The notes beneath the pieces were generated by a model that had not been told where the DNA came from, searched no databases, and saw only the letters and a list, made by a program, of their open reading frames with translations. A stretch of DNA of 64,000 nt. Origin: Syntrophopropionicum propionicicum_A (GTDB taxonomy: Bacteria; Bacillota; Desulfotomaculia; Desulfotomaculales; Pelotomaculaceae). Both the position numbers and the translations under genes were made by a program. The DNA is taken from positions 1-64,000 of the forward strand of contig NZ_JBMGJC010000014.1 of assembly GCF_048984525.1 (NCBI RefSeq). The letters run 5' to 3'. Shown here piece after piece: positions 58,662-64,000 of this stretch. Numbering within the stretch: the stretch's first letter is position 1; each line of letters starts with the position of its first letter.

Positions 58662-59924
58662 TTATGCCGGATGACATCCGTGGCATCTTGCGCCGCTCAT
58701 GTTCAGCATTTTTGATAACCGCTTGGTTTCCTGGCAGACTGCCCAGAAGAGGCAGTTTTCCTCGGAAGCGGTAAAGTGGTCTCCGGTCTGCTCGAAGTTA
58801 ACGGAATAGCAGCCGCCGGTGCATTTCCTGGAGCACTGCCTGCAGAAGCGGGGCTGATAGCAGATTGGCTCCTGGAAGGGCTTCAGCAGCTTATAGTCAA
58901 TTCCCGTGTTCACATTGCCGACGATATGTTTCCCTTTTTCATCAGTCAGGCCGAGCATCTTTGAACAGGGGCTCACATCCCCGTTAGGCGCCACGGCCAG
59001 CGAGGTGCTGCCCGCCCGGCACCCCCAGCCCCGGTATTCATTTTCGTCCTTTTCAAACTCCTCGATAAAAATCGGGTAACCTTCGCGTTTTAAACAATGG
59101 TAATAACGCAGTATTTTTACCAGGTTCAGCCCGTACCGCTCTATCTGCTCTTTGCTCCAGCACTGCGCGCCCTGGGCCGGGGCGATAATAAACTGATTAA
59201 CCCCCAGCCCCGCTATTACTTTAAAATCCTCCTCCATATCGTCTATCGCTTCGGTGCTTACTGTCATCCTGACCCCGACCCAGGGCTGGTAGCTCTTGAT
59301 CAGGGGGATTAAATCAACAATTTTGTCCCAGGTGCCCTCTCCGCTTTTGGTCCTCCGGTAGCGGTCATGGTTTTTCCGCCCCCCGTCAAGGCTTAGGAGC
59401 ATGTTGATTTTGTTGTGGGCGAAAAATCTTAATATTTCTTCGTTAACCAGGGTACCGTTGGACGTTATGGCCCAGGTCACTGTTATGCCGCGCTTTTGGG
59501 CGGCCTCCAGCGCGTAGGGGGTGATCCGTTTGATTAAGTCAAACTCCAGCAAAGGCTCGCCGCCGATAAAGGTGATATTCACAAACGGATATGCCGCCCG
59601 TTCCATCAGCAGGTCAACCGCGTTTTTGGCCGTGGCAAAGGACATCCTCTCGTGTGCGCCTTTATCGTGGATGAAACAGTAGGCGCAGGTCAGGTTGCAG
59701 TTGAAGGTAAGGTTCAGCTCGACAGCTGCCAGGCCTGCCCGGCCCGCGGCTGTTTCGTTTGCTGCCAGGGACGCCAGTTTTAACGCGTCTGCCGGGTCGA
59801 TAAAAAACTTCTCTGCCAAAACAACGGCAAGGTCCCGGGGGGAGTACCCGGGGTTTTCCCCGGTATACTCCCCGATGAATTTTACCATTTCATTCTGCCA
59901 GGTTTGATGATCGGTTTTCTCCAT
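58662..59924 (-). CDS. Radical SAM/SPASM peptide maturase
   Basis: A 420-residue radical SAM enzyme with the cluster motif CNLTCAYC (Cys 76, 80 and 83), the GGEPLLEFD glycine loop, and a C-terminal SPASM-type Cys-rich region (CRAGSTSLAVAPNGDVSPC, then CRQCSRKCTGGCYSV and ENCLFWAVC) for extra iron-sulfur clusters. Such maturases make thioether or other crosslinks in RiPPs. ATG 59924 lies four bases after the stop of the Cys-rich repeat protein upstream, with AAAGGA as ribosome binding site, so the two are coupled. The N-terminal about 65 residues could bind the leader. The nearest named families are ranthipeptide or CcpM-type maturases, but the substrate is unlike theirs. Confidence 0.88.
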   Translation of the reverse strand: MEKTDHQTWQNEMVKFIGEYTGENPGYSPRDLAVVLAEKFFIDPADALKLASLAANETAAGRAGLAAVELNLTFNCNLTCAYCFIHDKGAHERMSFATAKNAVDLLMERAAYPFVNITFIGGEPLLEFDLIKRITPYALEAAQKRGITVTWAITSNGTLVNEEILRFFAHNKINMLLSLDGGRKNHDRYRRTKSGEGTWDKIVDLIPLIKSYQPWVGVRMTVSTEAIDDMEEDFKVIAGLGVNQFIIAPAQGAQCWSKEQIERYGLNLVKILRYYHCLKREGYPIFIEEFEKDENEYRGWGCRAGSTSLAVAPNGDVSPCSKMLGLTDEKGKHIVGNVNTGIDYKLLKPFQEPICYQPRFCRQCSRKCTGGCYSVNFEQTGDHFTASEENCLFWAVCQETKRLSKMLNMSGARCHGCHPA

Positions 59925-59928
59925 TAAC

Positions 59929-60918
59929 TTATTCCTTTGTTTCTTTTTTTTCTTCGTCCTTGCTGTCATCCTTTACTGAAAATTCCGTTGGCGCCAGGGG
60001 CGGTTTTTGCGCCATCGGTCCGGGAGGCGCTCCTACCAGCCCTATAAACTGCTGTCCGCTGCAAACGAAGCCTCCAGGTACGCCGCACTGCGATCCGCCG
60101 AACACAAAAGGTGAACACGGCTGGCCAAACTGGAATGGCCCGCAGGGCTGACCAAACTGGAAGGGTCCGCAGGGCTGCCCGAATTGAAAAGGACCGCACT
60201 GGAACAGGAAAGTGCAGGGCTGACCAAACTGGAAGGGCCCACAGCCCCCAAACGTGAAAGGCCCACAGGGCTGGCCAAACTGGAATGGCCCGCAGACGAA
60301 GATCGGGCAGCCGCCGCCTGAAGGAGGTGCGGGCGCGTAACTGCCGGGGCAGGCAAATCGAAACGTGCAGGTGTCAGGAGGCCGGCAGATATAGCTGCGG
60401 GCACAGCTGAAGCCGGGGAAGGAGGTGCAGGCTATTTGCGCCTGCGGGTCCTGGCCCTGGCCGGCCAAACCGGCTGCCGGCTGCTGCTGCTGCATCTGGC
60501 CGGGACCCACTATGCCGAAAAACTGCGTGCCGGCGCAGACAAAGCCGCCTGGTACGGTGCATGTGGAGCCGCCGCCCCCTGGTACATAACTGCCGGGGCA
60601 GTTGAAGGAAAAGGTGCAGGTGTCGGGCGGCCTGCAGATATAACTTTGGGAGCAGGTGAAGCCGGGGAAGGATTGGCAGGCTATTTCGGCTTTTACGCTG
60701 TCTCTTAACTTTTCCGCGATTTCATCCATGTTCAGAGTCCGGGAGGGTGTTTCCCAGACAATATATACAGCCTGAACAGGTATGGTGCCAATTCCCTCAT
60801 CGGATTCAAGACGTACATACTGCTGGTCCGCCGACAGGACTGTTCCGGATATCTTCCTGCCGTTGGCCAGCTCGATAACGACTGTTTTGCCGGTGTTAGC
60901 TTTTAATTGCTCCAACAA
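59929..60918 (-). CDS. Cys-rich tandem-repeat protein, likely substrate of the radical SAM enzyme
   Basis: A 329-residue protein starting at TTG 60918 (GAGAGGAG upstream). Residues 1-56 form a small LSm-like/DUF2642-like domain (TVVIELANGRKISGTV), a type found in spore coat associated proteins. After a linker, two modules share SYICRPPDTCTF and CPGSY, and a block of CGPFQFGQP units (five exact copies plus variants) lies at about 215-280. Cys occur at regular spacing, followed by a Gly/Pro-rich VPGGFVC and a charged tail (DDSKDEEKKETKE). The close coupling with a radical SAM/SPASM enzyme suggests the Cys are crosslinked. It is much longer than ordinary RiPP precursors; it could be a crosslinked coat or surface protein. 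Confidence 0.8.
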   Translation of the reverse strand: MLEQLKANTGKTVVIELANGRKISGTVLSADQQYVRLESDEGIGTIPVQAVYIVWETPSRTLNMDEIAEKLRDSVKAEIACQSFPGFTCSQSYICRPPDTCTFSFNCPGSYVPGGGGSTCTVPGGFVCAGTQFFGIVGPGQMQQQQPAAGLAGQGQDPQAQIACTSFPGFSCARSYICRPPDTCTFRFACPGSYAPAPPSGGGCPIFVCGPFQFGQPCGPFTFGGCGPFQFGQPCTFLFQCGPFQFGQPCGPFQFGQPCGPFQFGQPCSPFVFGGSQCGVPGGFVCSGQQFIGLVGAPPGPMAQKPPLAPTEFSVKDDSKDEEKKETKE

Positions 60919-61142
60919 CTCAAAAACTCCTCTCGTGGATATATTATCCTTTTAACCTAAAATATGTTCCAAGCAGACGTTTTGTTAAAAAACATGTCGT
61001 TTGTTTTAATTTTTAAGTAAAAATGTGGCTGACAAAAGATCACAATCTCAAACATACAGGGCTGCAGTAAATGGATAGCCTGCCAATTAATAGTACTTTA
61101 TGCCCCTTTGCAAGCATAAAATTTTTGCAGGAGGGGATTTTT

Positions 61143-61424
61143 ATGGCTTTGCATGATTTAGGGAAGAAAGTAAAAAAACAGTTTTCCGATTTTCTGGAAA
61201 TGCCTGGCGATGTAATGATGGACATGCCCAAAATAACCATGGTCGGCGATATCAAGCTGTATATTGAAAACCACCGCGGCATTATCGAATACAGCTCGAC
61301 AGGGGTAAGGGTCAGCGTGATGGAAGGGGAAGTGGCCGTCGCCGGGGAAGGCCTGATGCTGCGCAACGTGCTGCCGGATGAGATCTGCGTGGAAGGTAAA
61401 ATCAAGTCTTTGAGTTTTCTTTAA
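61143..61424 (+). CDS. yqfC: Sporulation protein YqfC
   Basis: A 93-residue protein of the YqfC family with DFLEMPGDVMMDMPKITMVG and a C-terminal beta-rich segment (IEVMEGEVAVAGEG-like). The ATG at 61143 has AGGAGGGG upstream; earlier in-frame codons are not used. It stands before yqfD, as in other spore-formers, and is expressed in the mother cell in B. subtilis. Function unclear. Confidence 0.92.
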   Translation: MALHDLGKKVKKQFSDFLEMPGDVMMDMPKITMVGDIKLYIENHRGIIEYSSTGVRVSVMEGEVAVAGEGLMLRNVLPDEICVEGKIKSLSFL

Positions 61425-61445
61425 TTTTAAAACGGGGTGTTTATT

Positions 61446-62678
61446 ATGATGTTATTTAGGATGATGTCCTGGCTCCAGGGTTACCTGGTCATACACGTTA
61501 CGGGGGAAGCGCCTGAAAGGTTCGTGAATATGGCCGCCAGCAGGGGGATCTACCTCTGGGATGTGGAGAGGCTGAGAAACGGGGCAGTTATGTTAAAGGT
61601 CCACCTGAAAGCGGTCAGGCCTTTGCGCCATATCGCCAGGCGCACGCGCTGCAGGTTTCGTATCCGGCAGCGTTCCGGCCTGCCGTTTTATTTTGCGGCG
61701 CTGCGCAGAAGAAGGGCCCTGGCGCTGGGAGCCCTTTTGTTTCTTACAGCACTATATTTTTTATCCTCGTTTATATGGTTTGTTGAAGTGAAGGGTAACG
61801 ATAAGCTGGATTCGTCCCAGGTGCTGCAGGCGGCCGGGCAGGCCGGGCTGCGCCGGGGCGCGCTTAAATGGAATGTCGATCCCGCCGCGATAGAGAACAA
61901 AATTGTAGAACAGCTGCCCCTGGTTTCATGGTCCGGTGTCTATATTAAGGGCACCAAAGCTACCATTGAGGTGGCTGAACGAATAGTTCCCGCGGAGGAA
62001 AACAACCGGCCGGCCCACATAGTCGCCAAAAAAATGGGGGTGATCAAAGAGGTGCTGGTTATAAACGGCCGCCAGGCAGTGAAGGAAGGAGGCACCGTTT
62101 CTAAAGGACAGGTGCTTATTTCAGGGGAGATACTTCCTGTCGAAGAGCCGGTGAAGAGCGAGGCGGGAAAAAAAGCCGAGCCCCCAAAACCCTCGCGCTA
62201 TGTGCATGCCAAGGGCATCGCCCGGGCCAGGGTCTGGTACGAGGGCTACAGCGAGGTCAGCCTGGTGGAGACGGGAAAGCGCCCCACCGGCAGGGAAGAA
62301 ACCCGCGTCAGTATTAAATTCAAGGGCAAGGAAATAATTTTATCTGGAGGCCCAAATGAACCCTTTGAGCAGTATGAAACCAAGACTTTTGTCAGCCGGA
62401 CGCCGCAATGGAGGAATCTTACTCTGCCTGTCGAACTTATAACTATGAAATATTTTGAATTGGCTGATTTCAGGGAGGAACGCAGCCGGGCGGCCGCCCG
62501 CAGGACTGCCGAGGAACGCGCCTATGCCGCGGCTGCTCAGTCCATGCCGGGTGACGCCAGAATACAGGAACGGTGGGTTGAGGAAGTCGCCACAGGCGAT
62601 TCGGATAAACTGGTAAGGGTGAAGGTGGTAATTGAAACAGTGGAGGATATCGGTGAGGAAGCTGCCTTCAAGCCTTAA
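61446..62678 (+). CDS. yqfD: Sporulation protein YqfD
   Basis: A 410-residue membrane protein. One hydrophobic segment near 85-105 (ALGALLFLTALYFLSSFIWF), preceded by a basic cytoplasmic N-terminal region, then a large extracytoplasmic region (EVKGNDKLDSSQVLQAAG). Family is needed for sporulation. ATG 61446 or 61449 with GGGG upstream, 21 bases after yqfC. Confidence 0.92.
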   Translation: MMLFRMMSWLQGYLVIHVTGEAPERFVNMAASRGIYLWDVERLRNGAVMLKVHLKAVRPLRHIARRTRCRFRIRQRSGLPFYFAALRRRRALALGALLFLTALYFLSSFIWFVEVKGNDKLDSSQVLQAAGQAGLRRGALKWNVDPAAIENKIVEQLPLVSWSGVYIKGTKATIEVAERIVPAEENNRPAHIVAKKMGVIKEVLVINGRQAVKEGGTVSKGQVLISGEILPVEEPVKSEAGKKAEPPKPSRYVHAKGIARARVWYEGYSEVSLVETGKRPTGREETRVSIKFKGKEIILSGGPNEPFEQYETKTFVSRTPQWRNLTLPVELITMKYFELADFREERSRAAARRTAEERAYAAAAQSMPGDARIQERWVEEVATGDSDKLVRVKVVIETVEDIGEEAAFKP

Positions 62679-62756
62679 AAAGGAAGCCTGATATACAAGT
62701 TGTTTATTCAGTTGTGTTTTTAGTACTGCTTAAATTTAAGGAGGTACAATCTGATA

Positions 62757-63713
62757 TTGGCGGAAAAGTATGATGCGAGGGTTGAACTGGATGACATAGG
62801 CGCGGCGGCTGAAATATTCGGCCGGAACGACGAGCACCTGTCACATATCGAGAAGACCCTCGGAGTCAGGTTTGTGGCCCGCGGCCAGGAACTGGTAATC
62901 AGCGGCGACAGGGAGAAAGTAGAACAGGCGGTTGAAGTGCTGAACCAGCTGCAAAAGTATTACCGGGCGGGGAACCGTCTGACGGCCCACGAGGTCAGCT
63001 ACGCGATCAGGGCCGCGGTGAGCGGGGTAAAGGACTCACTTGGAAGCCTGGCGGCGGAAGTAGTTATGACTACACCCCGCGGCAAACAAATTAAGTTAAA
63101 AACAAAAGGACAGCAAAAATATATCAATGCCATAAAAAGAAACGACGTGGTTTTTGCCATCGGGCCGGCCGGGACGGGTAAAACTTACCTTGCCGTGGCT
63201 ATGGCCATAAAAGCTCTGCGCAACAAGGACGTAAGCCGCCTGGTGCTGACCCGCCCCGCGGTGGAAGCAGGGGAGAAACTGGGCTTTTTGCCCGGCGACC
63301 TGCAGGAGAAGATCGATCCCTATCTCAGGCCGCTGTACGACAGCCTTTATGATATCCTGGGATTGGAGAACACGCAAAAATACCTGGAAAAAAACATAAT
63401 AGAGATCGCCCCCCTGGCTTATATGCGGGGCAGGACACTGGAAGACTCGTTTATCATCCTGGACGAGGCGCAAAACACCACCCCGGAACAGATGAAGATG
63501 TTTCTGACCAGGCTCGGTTTTGGCTCGAAAGCGATCATTACGGGTGATATCACCCAGATCGACCTGCCCCGGGGGCAGGTGTCGGGGCTTATCAACGCGC
63601 TTAACGTGTTAAAAGATATCGCGGGGCTGGGTATCCATACCATGACCGGGGAGGATATTGTCAGGCACCCGCTGGTCGAAGAGATCATTAATGCCTACGA
63701 AAAAGAGAAATGA
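62757..63713 (+). CDS. phoH: PhoH-like ATPase
   Basis: A 318-residue P-loop ATPase of the PhoH family. Walker A GPAGTGKT near residue 138, Walker B FIILDEAQN near 238. The N-terminal about 90 residues are KH-like (EIFGRNDEHLSHIEKTLGVRF), implying RNA binding. TTG start with AAGGAGG. It follows yqfD and precedes yqfF, the usual order. Confidence 0.93.
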   Translation: MAEKYDARVELDDIGAAAEIFGRNDEHLSHIEKTLGVRFVARGQELVISGDREKVEQAVEVLNQLQKYYRAGNRLTAHEVSYAIRAAVSGVKDSLGSLAAEVVMTTPRGKQIKLKTKGQQKYINAIKRNDVVFAIGPAGTGKTYLAVAMAIKALRNKDVSRLVLTRPAVEAGEKLGFLPGDLQEKIDPYLRPLYDSLYDILGLENTQKYLEKNIIEIAPLAYMRGRTLEDSFIILDEAQNTTPEQMKMFLTRLGFGSKAIITGDITQIDLPRGQVSGLINALNVLKDIAGLGIHTMTGEDIVRHPLVEEIINAYEKEK

Positions 63714-63746
63714 GGCACTGTAAAGGCGACTTTAGGGGAGTGAACC

Positions 63747-64000
63747 ATGCTTGCTATCAGCGAGTTAAAGAATAGATTATCAGCCGTCCTGTCCTTTTTA
63801 ATAAAGCAGCGCAAAGTGCGGCGGGGCAGTGCGGCGGTTTTGTTTTTGCTTCTGTTTACACTGATCATGGCCATCCAGTTCGTGCCGGAGAATTCCAGTG
63901 TGGTGGTCGGCCAGGTATCGCCCAAAACATTTAAGGCGCAGAAAAACCTTGTATTTGAGGACAAGGAAAAGACCTCTGAACAGCGGCGCCTCGCCGCGGA
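63747..64000 (+). CDS. 7TM-HD family phosphodiesterase PgpH/YqfF (5' part)
   Basis: The open frame starts at ATG 63747 (AGGGGAG upstream) and is cut by the window end, so about 84 residues are present. It has a basic cytoplasmic start, one hydrophobic helix (SAAVLFLLLFTLIMAIQF) and then the start of an extracellular domain (VVVGQVSPKTFKAQKN), typical of YqfF, the c-di-AMP hydrolase PgpH family. The order phoH-yqfF supports this. Confidence 0.85.
   Translation, partial: MLAISELKNRLSAVLSFLIKQRKVRRGSAAVLFLLLFTLIMAIQFVPENSSVVVGQVSPKTFKAQKNLVFEDKEKTSEQRRLAA

Noticed and set aside
1..64000. tRNA or rRNA genes
   Set aside because: No cloverleaf with GTTCAAATC-type arms or rRNA-conserved stretches was recognised while reading the gaps; a tRNAscan run would settle this.

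Overview
The window looks like a chromosomal segment of an endospore-forming, anaerobic Firmicute of the Desulfotomaculum/Pelotomaculum type. This is inferred from gene content only. The supporting genes are pro-sigK, spoIIP, the yqfC-yqfD-phoH-yqfF block, CIRCE-controlled hrcA-grpE-dnaK, a T-box leader, and a Group III (thermosome-like) chaperonin inside the dnaK operon. Housekeeping regions use GC-rich codons. The accessory regions (about 1-3000 and 15500-24400) are clearly AT-richer.

Layout. 1-8400 is an accessory surface and peptide region. It holds two paralogous VanZ-like proteins at its ends, a secreted beta-helix protein behind two tandem cyclic-di-GMP-I type riboswitches each with its own terminator, a lasso-peptide-like precursor with a lasso cyclase, a UDP-glucose dehydrogenase/UDP-glucuronate epimerase pair, and a second, Gly-rich precursor-like peptide with the same leader. 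8600-15000 holds a MEDS-domain sensor kinase, the mrfAB-type DNA repair pair and a CPBP protease. 15055-25179 is a striking arrangement: a C-terminal fragment of sigK, then an AT-rich module with a giant RHS protein, a candidate immunity protein and an Ig/discoidin surface protein, then a complete sigK in the same orientation. The two copies differ only at synonymous positions within the shared coding part.

25400-33860 is biosynthetic: mobA, yqeG, aroE, aroC, aroK, aroB, a Leu-type T-box, a LeuA-family synthase, a thiamine-binding-like protein and holA. 33900-39600 carries a sulfide:quinone reductase, a purine/uracil permease, rpsT, a holin-like membrane protein and spoIIP. 39980-54560 is the conserved block lepA-hemW-hrcA-chaperonin-grpE-dnaK-dnaJ-prmA-rsmE-mtaB-HIT-rpsU.

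54640-58480 is a cassette of an HhH membrane protein, a DUF2997-like protein and a DUF1257-like protein, divergent from a Ycf46-type AAA+ ATPase plus a small radical-SAM activase. 58660-60920 is a two-gene unit of a Cys-rich tandem-repeat protein and a radical SAM/SPASM maturase, the strongest candidate for an undescribed peptide or coat-modification system. 61140-64000 is yqfC-yqfD-phoH-yqfF (cut by the window end).

Two dispersed repeat families occupy the intergenic spaces. One is a family of roughly 29-bp hairpins with a constant GGGGACGG core and interchangeable stems, often placed directly after stop codons or just before ribosome binding sites. The other is a MITE-like element ending in GTGAG/GTAGGGC-type motifs. 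No rRNA, tRNA, CRISPR array or intact insertion sequence was recognised. Starts were chosen by ribosome binding site and family N-termini; TTG and GTG starts are common here.
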